From: DATLFA01 sp039915945
GTDB taxonomy: Bacteria; Actinomycetota; Acidimicrobiia; Acidimicrobiales; WLNW01
DNA length: 64,000 nucleotides
Assembly (NCBI GenBank): GCA_039915945.1
Contig: JBDSMH010000032.1
Span: 1 to 64,000, forward strand
Reading direction: 5' to 3'
Shown: one piece after another, positions 40,979 to 49,082 of the stretch
How the letters are laid out: the number at the start of each line of letters is the position of its first letter
Position numbering within the stretch: position 1 is the first letter of the stretch
Notes under the pieces: generated by a model
Database searches by the model: none
What the model saw: the letters and a program-made list of their open reading frames with translations, nothing else
What the model was told of the DNA's origin: nothing
Translations under genes and position numbers: made by a program

Positions 40979-42189
40979 CTCCCGCCGAAGTCCACGACCT
41001 CCTGGCGTTCCCGGCTGCACACGCCCAAGCCGGCTATCACACCCCGCCCGAAGGCGTGCGGTACCTCTTCGAGGCGGGCCTTCCCGACCCCGAGCTGTTT
41101 CCAATCGACGATCTCGTTCGTTTGAGCGAGCGGGTGTTGCGCGAGGAGTTCGCCGAAGCGCTGCAATACGGCAGCGCCCGCGACGACGGCATCGCGGCCG
41201 GTTTCGTCGGCCTGCGCGACGTGCTGGCCGAACGTACGAGAGCGGCCACCGGTCGCGCCGTCGATCGCCACGGCATCATGGTCACCTGCGGTGCGGCGCA
41301 GGCCTTGGCCCTGATGTTCGAAGCGTTCGTCGACCCCGGCGACGGGGTTGCCATCGAAGCACCGACGTGGAACACCGCGCTCGCGATGTGTGCGCGTCAC
41401 GGTGCCGAAACCATTGCGCTGCCCATGGACGATGACGGCGCCCGTCTCGACGTGCTCGAAACGCACCTTCAGCGCTTGGCGGGAGAAGGACGGCGCCTCA
41501 AGTTCGTGTACACGATCGCCACGTTCAATACGCCCACCGGTGCGTGCTTGTCCCTCGATCGCCGCCGTCGGCTGATCGAACTCGCGCGGCAATGGCGCTT
41601 CGTGATCATCGAGGACAACGTCTACGAGCCACTGCGCTACGACGGCGCGGCGATCCCCAACATATTCTCGCTCGACGACACCGGGCTCGTGGTGAAGCTC
41701 GACAGCTTCAGCAAAGTCGTCGCGCCGGGGCTGCGTCTCGGTTGGGTGACGGCCGAGCCCGACATCATTCGCGCGCTCAGCAGCGTTCGGGGCGACCTCG
41801 GTGTCGGCCAGTGGGTTGCCCGCACGATGACGCACTATCTCACCGAAGGATTGCTCGAGCCGCATGTGGCCGAGATGAACGAGTGCTACCGCGCGAAACG
41901 TGACTTCGCCGAACGGGCCCTGCACGAGCACTGTGATCCGTGGGTGCGTTGGCGCACGCCCGAAGGCGGATTCTTCTTGTGGGTCGGTATCGACGACTCC
42001 ATCGACGCCGCGCAAGTGATGCAGCGGGCGCTGACCGACGGTGTGTTGTGCCGTGCCGGCGAACGATTCTTCGGCGATCGCGACAGCGGGCGCCAGTACT
42101 TGCGCCTCGCGTTCCCGTCGTTGCCCTTCGCCGGGCTCGAAGAAGGGATCGCCATTCTCGGCAAGGCCATCCACGCCAGTCGGGGCTGA
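40960..42189 (+). CDS. PLP-dependent aminotransferase, class I/II (MocR/2-aminoadipate type)
   Basis: 409 residues from GTG 40960. Y-G-x-x-R-G-like YGSARDDGIAAGFVGLRDVL, GAAQALALMFEAFVDPGDGV, N-T-P-T-G (ATFNTPTGACLSLDRRRRLI), VIIEDNVYEPLRYDG, the PLP lysine in KLDSFSKVVAPGLRLGWVTA, and the carboxylate-binding Arg near YLRLAFPS. No N-terminal DNA-binding domain. It resembles 2-aminoadipate/aromatic or valine-pyruvate aminotransferases. It overlaps the end of the RidA gene by 19 bases. Amino donor unknown. Confidence 0.9.
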   Translation: MHRPALTPAEVHDLLAFPAAHAQAGYHTPPEGVRYLFEAGLPDPELFPIDDLVRLSERVLREEFAEALQYGSARDDGIAAGFVGLRDVLAERTRAATGRAVDRHGIMVTCGAAQALALMFEAFVDPGDGVAIEAPTWNTALAMCARHGAETIALPMDDDGARLDVLETHLQRLAGEGRRLKFVYTIATFNTPTGACLSLDRRRRLIELARQWRFVIIEDNVYEPLRYDGAAIPNIFSLDDTGLVVKLDSFSKVVAPGLRLGWVTAEPDIIRALSSVRGDLGVGQWVARTMTHYLTEGLLEPHVAEMNECYRAKRDFAERALHEHCDPWVRWRTPEGGFFLWVGIDDSIDAAQVMQRALTDGVLCRAGERFFGDRDSGRQYLRLAFPSLPFAGLEEGIAILGKAIHASRG

Positions 42190-42220
42190 GGGGAGGCCGA
42201 CAAATTCCGGCCCCGGGTGG

Positions 42221-42250
42221 TTGACAGATTATCTATCACTTGTTTACTAT
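42221..42250 (+). promoter_or_regulatory. Promoter of the Hsp20 gene
   Basis: TTGACA (42221-42226) and TACTAT (42245-42250), 18 bases apart, about 40 bases before the Hsp20 start. No clear CTTGAGT-n7-ACTCAAG HAIR element or CIRCE element was seen nearby. Confidence 0.7.
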
Positions 42251-42289
42251 GTAGTCGTTCAACGACCCTCTACCCAGGAGGTGATGCGC

Positions 42290-42703
42290 ATGTTGATGCG
42301 CTTCGATCCGTTCCGTGAATTGGACCGTTTCACGCAACAATTGACCCCGGCTCGGCAATGGATGCCGATGGACGCGTATCGCAAGGACGAGCACGTCTAC
42401 GTGCACTTCGATTTGCCCGGCGTCGACCCCGACTCGATCGAGTTGACCGTCGAACGCAATTCGCTAAGCGTCTCGGCCGAGCGCAGTTGGTACTACGCCG
42501 ACACCATCGAGGTGCTGGCCAGCGAACGCCCGCAAGGCAAGGTTTCGCGGCAACTCATCCTTGGCGAGAACCTCGACCTCGATCACCTCGAGGCCAACTA
42601 CGACAAGGGTGTGCTCACGCTGACGATCCCCGTCGCCGAGTCGGCAAAGCCCCGCAAGGTGCAGGTTGGTTCCAACGAGGCCAAACGAGCAATCACCGTC
42701 TGA
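42290..42703 (+). CDS. Hsp20-family small heat shock protein
   Basis: 137 residues from ATG 42290; AGGAGG at 42276-42281 gives proper spacing. Opens MLMRFDPFRELDRFTQQLTP; the alpha-crystallin domain follows (PMDAYRKDEHVYVHFDLPGV, DPDSIELTVERNSLSVSAER, then KVSRQLILGENLDLD and KGVLTLTIPVAESAKPRKVQ with the G-V-L-x-x-x-x-P signature). ATP-independent holdase that keeps unfolded proteins soluble. It has a strong consensus promoter and a clear terminator, so it is a single-gene unit, facing an HspR-like regulator. Confidence 0.95.
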   Translation: MLMRFDPFRELDRFTQQLTPARQWMPMDAYRKDEHVYVHFDLPGVDPDSIELTVERNSLSVSAERSWYYADTIEVLASERPQGKVSRQLILGENLDLDHLEANYDKGVLTLTIPVAESAKPRKVQVGSNEAKRAITV

Positions 42704-42719
42704 AATCAACCGAATACGT

Positions 42720-42762
42720 ACGCACGCGGGGATGACTCCGAAAGGGTCGTCCCCGCTTGCGT
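42720..42762 (+). terminator. Rho-independent terminator after Hsp20
   Basis: Long stem ACGCA-x-GCGGGGA-x-GAC (42720-42736) paired with GTC-x-TCCCCGC-x-TGCGT (42746-42762), then TTTT. It lies 17 bases after the Hsp20 stop; the same hairpin could stop the convergent MerR transcript. Confidence 0.9.
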
Positions 42763-42804
42763 TTTCTGTCGTCGTCCCGAGGTTGTCGGCGCCGGCGGCG
42801 AGGC

Positions 42805-43128
42805 TCAGTCGTCGCCGTCGCCCAATCGGGCAATCTCGGCGCGTAGCGCGGCCACCTGATGTTGCAGCGCGATGATCTGCGCCATGGCGTTGTGGGGCAC
42901 GCCGTCGCGGCGCATCGAAAAGGCTTGCCCGATGGCCTCGATGTCGTTGCGCGAGTATCGGCGATGATTGCCATCGGTGCGTTGCGCGGCGCAGACGCCG
43001 GCTTGGTCCATGCGCCGGATCACCTGTGGGTCGACCCCGAAGAGGTCAGAGACGACCGCCAGCGTGAAGAGCGGCTCGGTGGGATCGTCCAGTCGCACAT
43101 GCCAGTCGAATCGGTCGGCGCCAGCCAT
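42805..43128 (-). CDS. MerR-family regulator, HspR-like
   Basis: 107 residues from ATG 43128. Helix-turn-helix with wing: LFTLAVVSDLFGVDPQVIRR, then MDQAGVCAAQRTDGNHRRYS with the R-R-Y/F-S wing of HspR, and SRNDIEAIGQAFSMRRDGVP, ending in a coiled helix (IIALQHQVAALRAEIARLGD). HspR represses chaperone genes in actinobacteria until unfolded protein accumulates. Here it faces the Hsp20 gene end-to-end. No HAIR element was found, so target assignment is by context only. Confidence 0.82.
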   Translation of the reverse strand: MAGADRFDWHVRLDDPTEPLFTLAVVSDLFGVDPQVIRRMDQAGVCAAQRTDGNHRRYSRNDIEAIGQAFSMRRDGVPHNAMAQIIALQHQVAALRAEIARLGDGDD

Positions 43129-43201
43129 ACGGCGACTCTACTCGCCGAGAGATGCTTTGGGCCATCTCACCGACAGGTATTCTGTCGATGAGAATTCTGC
43201 G

Positions 43202-44275
43202 TCAGAGACCCCACACTCGGGTGGCGTTGCCGCAGACGATGGCCTCGCGCTCCTCGGAAGGAATCCCTTCGAATTCTTGGTCGACGAGCGCCCGTGAATC
43301 GGGCCACGTGCACGCCGGGTGGGGATAGTCGGTCGACCACATCATGTTGTCGACGCCGATCTCGTAGCGCAGGTTGTGCACGGCGAACGGCTCGTGGATG
43401 AACGTGGTGAACATGTTCCGGCGGTAGTAGAAGCTAGGTGCTTCGGTGATCTCGTCGAACGGGTAGTTGCGCTTGGTCGCCATCTCGTCGAGATGGAACA
43501 GCCACCAGGGGATCCATCCGACGCCGGGCTCGACCCACACGGTCTTGAGCGCGGGGAAGCGTTCGAAGACACCGCTCAAGATGAAGTTGCCGTACTGCAC
43601 CGACGTGAACATGCCCGACATCGGCTGGATGGTGCCTTGCGCGAACTGCGGCATCTCGCCTTTGTAGTACGTCAGTGGCGCGAGGCCGATGTGGAAACAC
43701 GCCGGCAGTTCGCTGTCTTGGATGGCGGCCCACAATGGGTCGTAAACATGGTCGTAGTAGTCGGGCGCTCCCAGTTCGATCGGATACACCGGAAGTTGCA
43801 GCGACTTGCCGCCGAGCTCGGCGATGCGGGCCACTTCGTCGACGGCGACGCCGACGTCGTGGATCGGAATCTGATATGAGGCGATCAATCGCTTGGGATC
43901 AGCCGACGCGAACTGCACGAGCGTGTCGTTGAATGCTTGCGTCGCTTCGCGCCATCCACTCTTGATCAGGTAGAGGTAGCGGAACGCGCTGAACTCGCAG
44001 TAGCACACTTCGACATCGACGCCGTCCTGGTCCATGTCCTTGAGGCGCTCGATGGGGTTGTGGTTGCCCTCGCGACCGATCGCGTGACGTACCCCTTCGA
44101 AGCCCCGCGGCATCGAGTTCATGCCTTGGCGGATCGCCACGCCACCACCCACGGCGGCTGCCGCGGCGTCGTAGTCCTCGTGAAACTTGCTCGCAAGGTT
44201 GCCCTTGACCGCGTCATGCGTGACCGTGACGTGGGAGTCGGCCGAAACCAGCCGTTCTCTCGCTGCCGTGCCCAT
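43202..44275 (-). CDS. Amidohydrolase-2 family metal-dependent hydrolase
   Basis: 357 residues from ATG 44275 (GGGGGA just upstream; the frame is open to 44332). TIM-barrel amidohydrolase-2 marks: LVSADSHV, where family members have D-x-H, RLKDMDQDGVDVEVCYCEFS, the mid-barrel His in ELPACFHIGLAPLTYYKGEM, VWVEPGVGWIPWWLFHLDEM and the late WSTDYPHPACTWPDS with the catalytic Asp. The family contains decarboxylases (ACMS-decarboxylase type) and C-C or C-N hydrolases. It ends the long catabolic run, following the NMT1-type binding protein, so it probably acts on the imported compound or its product. Confidence 0.85.
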   Translation of the reverse strand: MGTAARERLVSADSHVTVTHDAVKGNLASKFHEDYDAAAAAVGGGVAIRQGMNSMPRGFEGVRHAIGREGNHNPIERLKDMDQDGVDVEVCYCEFSAFRYLYLIKSGWREATQAFNDTLVQFASADPKRLIASYQIPIHDVGVAVDEVARIAELGGKSLQLPVYPIELGAPDYYDHVYDPLWAAIQDSELPACFHIGLAPLTYYKGEMPQFAQGTIQPMSGMFTSVQYGNFILSGVFERFPALKTVWVEPGVGWIPWWLFHLDEMATKRNYPFDEITEAPSFYYRRNMFTTFIHEPFAVHNLRYEIGVDNMMWSTDYPHPACTWPDSRALVDQEFEGIPSEEREAIVCGNATRVWGL

Positions 44276-44299
44276 ATGTCCCCCTACTACTTGCGCTGA

Positions 44300-44328
44300 T
44301 GGCGGGCCGGGTCGCACCCGGCCCGCCA
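44300..44328 (-). terminator. Hairpin between binding-protein and amidohydrolase genes
   Basis: A perfect 13-base stem (44300-44312 with 44316-44328) with loop CGC lies just after the binding-protein stop on the minus strand. Without a T-run it may act as a partial terminator or mRNA-stabilising stem, which would raise binding protein over the downstream gene. Confidence 0.7.
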
Positions 44329-44336
44329 CCATTGAA

Positions 44337-45473
44337 TCAGGCGCCGCCCTCGAGGAGCGTCACCGTCAGCGGCGCGAAGGTCGCGCCGGTCGTCTCGACC
44401 TTGTCCTTCTTCAGCGCGTCGACCGCCTTCTGCGCATAGGTCATGTTCTGCGCCTTGGCGTCAGGAGCCTTGGTGAGCACCGTCTTGCCCTCCAGGTTCT
44501 TCGTGCCCTGCGCGATCTTGACCGTCTGGTCCCATGCCGTCGTGTCGAGAATGCCGATGCCCTTGGTCGATGGCCAGATCAGCTTGTTGATCTCGTTCAT
44601 CTGCCACAGCTGGTGGCTCTTGCCGAGCTTGGAACCCTTTGCCACCACGATGTCGGCACACTTCTGCGCGTTGTCACGGCAGTAAATCCAGCCTTGGAAC
44701 GAGGCCTGAAGAAACTTGATCGTGGTGTCCTGGTACGTCTTATCGGACGCCAGCTTGGGGCCGTTGGCCCAAATCGCGTCCTGCAACATCGCCACGCCCT
44801 CTTTGTTGTAGTCGATGACGTTGAAGTCGGCCGGCGTATAGAGCGCCCCCGTCTTCGGGTTCTTGGCTTCGAGCACCTGCGCGTACTCGTTGTACGTCAT
44901 TGCCTCGGCGGCGTCGATACCGCCGGAGAGTAGAGCTTTCATGTCGAAGTCCTGCTGCACGTTGGTGACGTCCTTCGCCGGATCGAGACCCGCCTTGGTC
45001 ATCGCCGCGAAGACCTCGTACTCGTTGCCGAAGCCCCAGTTGCCGACCTTCTTGCCTTTGTAGTCGGCGCCCTTGGTGATGTTCTTGTCCTTGAACGAGA
45101 CCTGCAAGGTGCCCGACTTCTGGAAGACTTGTCCAACGTTGACGATGTCGGCGCCGGCCTCGCGCGACGCGAGCGCCTTTGGTACCCATGCCAGCGCAAA
45201 GTCGACTTGGCCGTCCGCGAGCACCTTTTGCGGCACGATGTCGACACCGCCTTCGATGATCGACACATCGAGACCTTGGGCCTTGTAGAAGCCCTGATCG
45301 ACCGCGGCGAAGTAGCCGGCGAATTGGGCCTGTGTGAACCACTGCAATTGCAACTTCACCTTGGTCAGATCGCCCGTACTCGACGTCGAGCTCTTGTCGT
45401 CACCACACGCTGCTGCGACGAGCACTAGCGCGATGATGGCCGCAACCTTCCTCGTGACTCTGGTCCACTTCAT
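44337..45473 (-). CDS. ABC transporter substrate-binding lipoprotein (NMT1/SsuA type)
   Basis: 378 residues from ATG 45473 (GGGAGGG upstream). Lipobox V-A-A-A-C-G after a hydrophobic core, then an NMT1/THI5-like domain: VKLQLQWFTQAQFAGYFAAV, DQGFYKAQGLDVSIIEGGVD, VDFALAWVPKALASREAG, VGNWGFGNEYEVFAAMTKAG, and YNEYAQVLEAKNP. This family binds thiamine precursors, sulfonates, riboflavin or pyrimidines; the clade with W-F-T-Q-A-Q-F-x-G-Y commonly pairs with pyrimidine or hydantoin catabolic genes. Two permeases and an ATPase lie upstream in the same run. Confidence 0.9.
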   Translation of the reverse strand: MKWTRVTRKVAAIIALVLVAAACGDDKSSTSSTGDLTKVKLQLQWFTQAQFAGYFAAVDQGFYKAQGLDVSIIEGGVDIVPQKVLADGQVDFALAWVPKALASREAGADIVNVGQVFQKSGTLQVSFKDKNITKGADYKGKKVGNWGFGNEYEVFAAMTKAGLDPAKDVTNVQQDFDMKALLSGGIDAAEAMTYNEYAQVLEAKNPKTGALYTPADFNVIDYNKEGVAMLQDAIWANGPKLASDKTYQDTTIKFLQASFQGWIYCRDNAQKCADIVVAKGSKLGKSHQLWQMNEINKLIWPSTKGIGILDTTAWDQTVKIAQGTKNLEGKTVLTKAPDAKAQNMTYAQKAVDALKKDKVETTGATFAPLTVTLLEGGA

Positions 45474-45526
45474 TGCGTTTCCCTCCCGGGTTGCTTGATG
45501 TGTTGATGTCTACTCTTACTCAGCCT

Positions 45527-46300
45527 TCATCTCGACGATCGTCGAATTTTCCACGGCATGGCGATTCGCTCGAGCGCGATCGACAGCAGAAAGAACGCCA
45601 GACCGAGTAGGCATGCCCCCACTACGTAGGCCCAGCCGGCCGCGTCCCTCGAGTTGGCGATCGACTGTGAGATGCGTGACCCGAGTCCGTTTTGTAGGCC
45701 ACCGAAATACTCCGATACGAACGCCGTCACGACGGCCAGGGGTGCGGCCTGGCGCAGTGCGACGAAGAAGAACTCGAGCGCGTGAGGCACCCGCACTTTG
45801 CGGATGATGTCCGCTTCGCCCGCACCGTAGCTGCGCATCAACTCCAGTTGCGTAGCGTCGGCCTGTGTTAACCCCTTGGAAACATTGATGAACACGAGAA
45901 AGAACACGACGACCGCCACCATCAAGCGGCGCGGAATCTCGCTCGTGATGACGAAGAGGTCATTGAAGATCGCGACGAGCACGATGATCGGCATCGCCGA
46001 CACCGCGACCGCCATCGGCGCGATGAGTTCGTTGAGCAACTTGAACCGGCTCGCGGCGAAGGCAACCGCCGAGCCGAGGAAGACGCCGAGCAACAGCCCG
46101 ATCAACGCGTTGGTTCCCGTCACCTGTGTTGCCTTGCGGATGAATGTGAAGTTGCCGTGGAACTGACCCCAGATGGCACTGGGCTTGGGCAAGAGATACG
46201 GCTTGATGTCGCGAACGACGACGAACAACTCCCACGCGACGAGGAAGAGGATGCCGAACGCGATCGGCGGGAGTATGGCGGCGAGCCGGCGCCGTGTCAT
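45527..46300 (-). CDS. ABC transporter permease (SsuC/ThiX type), second permease
   Basis: 257 residues. Six hydrophobic segments with the SsuC-type loop ELMRSYGAGEADIIRKVRVP then HALEFFFVALRQAAPLAVVT, which docks on the ATPase. ATG 46300 overlaps the ATPase stop by four bases. It pairs with the permease at 47097-47996, giving an importer with two different membrane subunits. Confidence 0.9.
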   Translation of the reverse strand: MTRRRLAAILPPIAFGILFLVAWELFVVVRDIKPYLLPKPSAIWGQFHGNFTFIRKATQVTGTNALIGLLLGVFLGSAVAFAASRFKLLNELIAPMAVAVSAMPIIVLVAIFNDLFVITSEIPRRLMVAVVVFFLVFINVSKGLTQADATQLELMRSYGAGEADIIRKVRVPHALEFFFVALRQAAPLAVVTAFVSEYFGGLQNGLGSRISQSIANSRDAAGWAYVVGACLLGLAFFLLSIALERIAMPWKIRRSSR

Positions 46301-47100
46301 CGGTCGTCCGCCGAGTTGACCCGATCGGTGTGCTCGAAGCCCCGCAGCGCTTCGCGGACTTCGGTGACCTTCTTGAAGAACTCGGTCGCCTCACGGGTGT
46401 CTTCGCTGCGCACGCCGAGGTCGACGTCGACGATCGCGGCGATGCGACCGGGTCGGGGCGACATCACGATCACGCGATCCGAGAGGTAGACCGCTTCGGG
46501 TATCGAATGGGTCACGAACACTACCGAGCAACCCGTCTCCGCGCAGATGCGGATGAGTTCGGTCTGCATGTGTTCACGGGTCATCTCGTCGAGCGCGCCG
46601 AACGGTTCGTCCATGAGCAGCAGCCCGGGGGAGAAGGACAACGCTCGCGCGATCGCCACGCGCTGTTGCATGCCCCCCGACAACTCCCACGGATGGTGGT
46701 CGGCGAACTCGTCGAGCTTGACGAGGCGCAACATTTCGAGCGCGCGCTCACGGCGCTTGGCGCGATCCCACGATTTCAACTCCAACGGCAATTCGACGTT
46801 GCGGGCAACCGAACGCCATTCGAAGAGGCCGGCTTGTTGGAACGCCATGCCGTAGTCCCCGTCGAGGCGGGCTTGCGCAGCCGGTTTGCCGTGGACGGTG
46901 ATCGCGCCCGACGTCGGCTCGATGAGGTTGGCGATCAGTCGCAACATGGTGGACTTGCCACAACCCGATGGCCCGATCAACGAAATGAACTCTCCGGCGC
47001 GCAACGTGAGGCTCACGTCGTCGATGGCGCGGACCTGGTTGGGTCGGCCGTTATTGAACACCATGCTCACGCCGGCGACGTCCACTGCGAAGTCGCTCAT
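46297..47100 (-). CDS. ABC transporter ATP-binding protein (SsuB/TauB type)
   Basis: 267 residues from ATG 47100 (GGAGG upstream). Walker A LIGPSGCGKSTMLRLIANLI, Q-loop YGMAFQQAGLFEWRSV, signature ELSGGMQQRVAIARALSF, Walker B LLLMDEPFGALDEMTREHMQ, H-loop FVTHSIPEAVYLSDRVIVMS. This is the nitrate/sulfonate/pyrimidine-type ATPase. Start and stop overlap both permease genes by four bases, so all three are translationally coupled. It powers uptake of the ligand bound by the NMT1-type lipoprotein. Confidence 0.95.
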   Translation of the reverse strand: MSDFAVDVAGVSMVFNNGRPNQVRAIDDVSLTLRAGEFISLIGPSGCGKSTMLRLIANLIEPTSGAITVHGKPAAQARLDGDYGMAFQQAGLFEWRSVARNVELPLELKSWDRAKRRERALEMLRLVKLDEFADHHPWELSGGMQQRVAIARALSFSPGLLLMDEPFGALDEMTREHMQTELIRICAETGCSVVFVTHSIPEAVYLSDRVIVMSPRPGRIAAIVDVDLGVRSEDTREATEFFKKVTEVREALRGFEHTDRVNSADDR

Positions 47101-47996
47101 GTCGTCGCCTCCCTGTGGCGGTTGCGGCTCACGTAGTTGTCGAGCAGCCCGACCAGCCCGGCCATGACGAGGCCGAGCACGGATGCGCCCACCACCGCGG
47201 TGAACACCTTGGCCGGGTCGCCGGTCGCCTCGCGCATGTATTCGAGAACCAATCGACCGATACCGCCCTTCAAACCCGTCGAAATCTCGGCCACGATCGT
47301 GCCGATCACCGCGGCGTTCGCGGCGAGGCGCAACGCGGGCATGAGATAGGGCACGGCTGCCGGAAGCCGCAACTTGAACAGCGTCGCGGACCATGGCGCG
47401 GCGTAACTCGCGAGCAACTCGACGGCGGCCGCGGGCGGCGACGTGAGACCGCGAAGCGCACCGATGGCGATGGGAAAGAAGGCGAGGAACGCGGCGATCA
47501 CCGAAACCGACATCCACCTCTGCCACGTGAACCCGCCGATGTGCAGTCGTCCACCCCAGCTGACGACGAGGGGGGCGAGTGCGATGAGCGGCACGGTCTG
47601 CGACACGATCAACCACGGCAGCAGACCCCGCTCGACCACACGAAAGCGTGCCATCAAGATCGCCAGGCCCATGCCCACGACCACGCCGAGCAGCAAGCCA
47701 ACCGATGCCAGCCGGAACGTGTACCACGCGCCTTCGGCGACAGCTTGCCCGACAGTGCGCGACGAGCCTCGTTGCTCGGGGCGTCCGAACCGACGCACCA
47801 TGTCCCACACGTGGGGCATGGCCCGATTTTCGGACTTGGGCAACAGCTGCGCCCCGAAGACTTTGCCGCCGGCCTCAGGACCGACCGTCTTGTACAGCTC
47901 CCAGCACGCACACACGAGCAACAGTGCGAGCGCGAACATCACGACCCGGCGGGCGCGTGCTCGCACGCGTGCACGGCCCGCCTGTCTGTCGCCCAT
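47097..47996 (-). CDS. ABC transporter permease (SsuC/ThiX type), first permease
   Basis: 299 residues from ATG 47996 (TTG 48002 is two codons upstream). An Arg-rich N-terminus, first helix (VVMFALALLLVCACWELYKT), a long periplasmic segment, then helices with the ATPase-contact region ELLASYAAPWSATLFKLRLP and AAVPYLMPALRLAANAAVIG. It is longer than its partner at the N-terminus. It lies 18 bases after the LLM gene at 48015 on the same strand. Confidence 0.9.
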   Translation of the reverse strand: MGDRQAGRARVRARARRVVMFALALLLVCACWELYKTVGPEAGGKVFGAQLLPKSENRAMPHVWDMVRRFGRPEQRGSSRTVGQAVAEGAWYTFRLASVGLLLGVVVGMGLAILMARFRVVERGLLPWLIVSQTVPLIALAPLVVSWGGRLHIGGFTWQRWMSVSVIAAFLAFFPIAIGALRGLTSPPAAAVELLASYAAPWSATLFKLRLPAAVPYLMPALRLAANAAVIGTIVAEISTGLKGGIGRLVLEYMREATGDPAKVFTAVVGASVLGLVMAGLVGLLDNYVSRNRHREATT

Positions 47997-48014
47997 TCGC
48001 AAATCCGCCGTTGT

Positions 48015-49034
48015 CTAGGTCCTCGCGGCTACATGCTCGCGCACTGCGGGCATCACGTCATTCCCGTAGGCCAACAGCGTCTGTTCCTTGCCATCATGTT
48101 GCAGATAAATTGCGAACTGGTCGACGCCGAGTGCCTCGAGCTCCTTCAGACGAGCAACGTGTTCTTCAGGTGGCCCGAGGATGCAGAAGCGATCGACGAC
48201 CTCGTCGGGCACGAACTGTGTATGCGTGTTGCCGGCGCGGCCATGCTCGTTGTAGTCGTAGTCGGACCGGCCCGCGATGTAGTCGGTGAGCGCCTGTGGC
48301 ACGGCACCGCCGCCGGCCCCGTAGCGCGCCACGATGTCGGCGACGTGGTTGCCGACCATGCCGCCGAACCACCGCACTTGATCGCGCATGTGGCCGAGGT
48401 CGTCACCGACATAGGCGGGCGCCGCGACGCAGATCTTGACGTCGTCGGGATTGCGTCCGGCGGCAGCCGCCGCGTCTTTGACGGCCTTGATGCTCCAGGC
48501 TGCGATGTCAGGGTCGGCGAGCTGCAGAATGAAACCGTCGCCCACCTCGCCCGCCAGCGCGAGCGCCTTGGGCCCGTATGCCGCGACGTAGACGTCGAGC
48601 GCACTCTTGGCGCCCCACGGAAAGCGCAGGTGGTTGCCGTTGTAGTCGACCTCGCGTCCATTGGCGAGCTCGCGGATGACCTCGATGCTGTCGCGCAGTG
48701 TGGCGAGCGTGGTCGGCTTGCCGTTCGCGACGCGCACCGCGGAGTCGCCCCGGCCGATGCCGCAGATGGTGCGATTGCCGAACATCTCGTTGAGCGTGGC
48801 GAACAACGACGCGGTGACGGTCCAGTCGCGGGTCGCGGGATTCGTCACCATCGGCCCGACGATCACCTTGCGCGTGTTCGCGAGAATCATCGAATAGATG
48901 ACGAACGGCTCCTCCCACAAGATGTGGGAGTCGAACGTCCACACGTATTCGAATCCTTCGAGCTCGGCGAGACGCGCCAACTCAACGGTCTTCGACGCCG
49001 GTGGATTCGTCTGCAGGACGACCCCGAACTCCAT
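48015..49034 (-). CDS. Luciferase-like oxidoreductase, F420-type (TIGR03842-like)
   Basis: 339 residues. MEFGVVLQTNPPASKTVELA, YVWTFDSHILWEEPF, VIVGPMVTNPATRDWTVTAS, TICGIGRGDSAVRVANGKPT, VYVAAYGPKALALAGEVGDG and the C-terminal F-C-I-L-G-P-P-E-E-H. The T-N-P-x-T-R-D and A-x-G-P-K-A-L-x-L-A-G patches are shared with F420-dependent MER-like enzymes. It sits between a semialdehyde dehydrogenase and the importer, so a redox step on a pyrimidine or hydantoin ring, for instance dihydropyrimidine formation, is an attractive but unproven role. Confidence 0.85.
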   Translation of the reverse strand: MEFGVVLQTNPPASKTVELARLAELEGFEYVWTFDSHILWEEPFVIYSMILANTRKVIVGPMVTNPATRDWTVTASLFATLNEMFGNRTICGIGRGDSAVRVANGKPTTLATLRDSIEVIRELANGREVDYNGNHLRFPWGAKSALDVYVAAYGPKALALAGEVGDGFILQLADPDIAAWSIKAVKDAAAAAGRNPDDVKICVAAPAYVGDDLGHMRDQVRWFGGMVGNHVADIVARYGAGGGAVPQALTDYIAGRSDYDYNEHGRAGNTHTQFVPDEVVDRFCILGPPEEHVARLKELEALGVDQFAIYLQHDGKEQTLLAYGNDVMPAVREHVAART

Positions 49035-49082
49035 TGCGTTGTGCTCCTAACTTCGGCTTCTGAAGGCTGGTTGATTGGGGCC

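Noticed and set aside
42181..42290. HAIR or CIRCE heat-shock operator before Hsp20
   Set aside because: No inverted repeat matching CTTGAGT-n7-ACTCAAG or TTAGCACTC-n9-GAGTGCTAA was found, only a consensus promoter and a short AGAT-T-ATCT palindrome.
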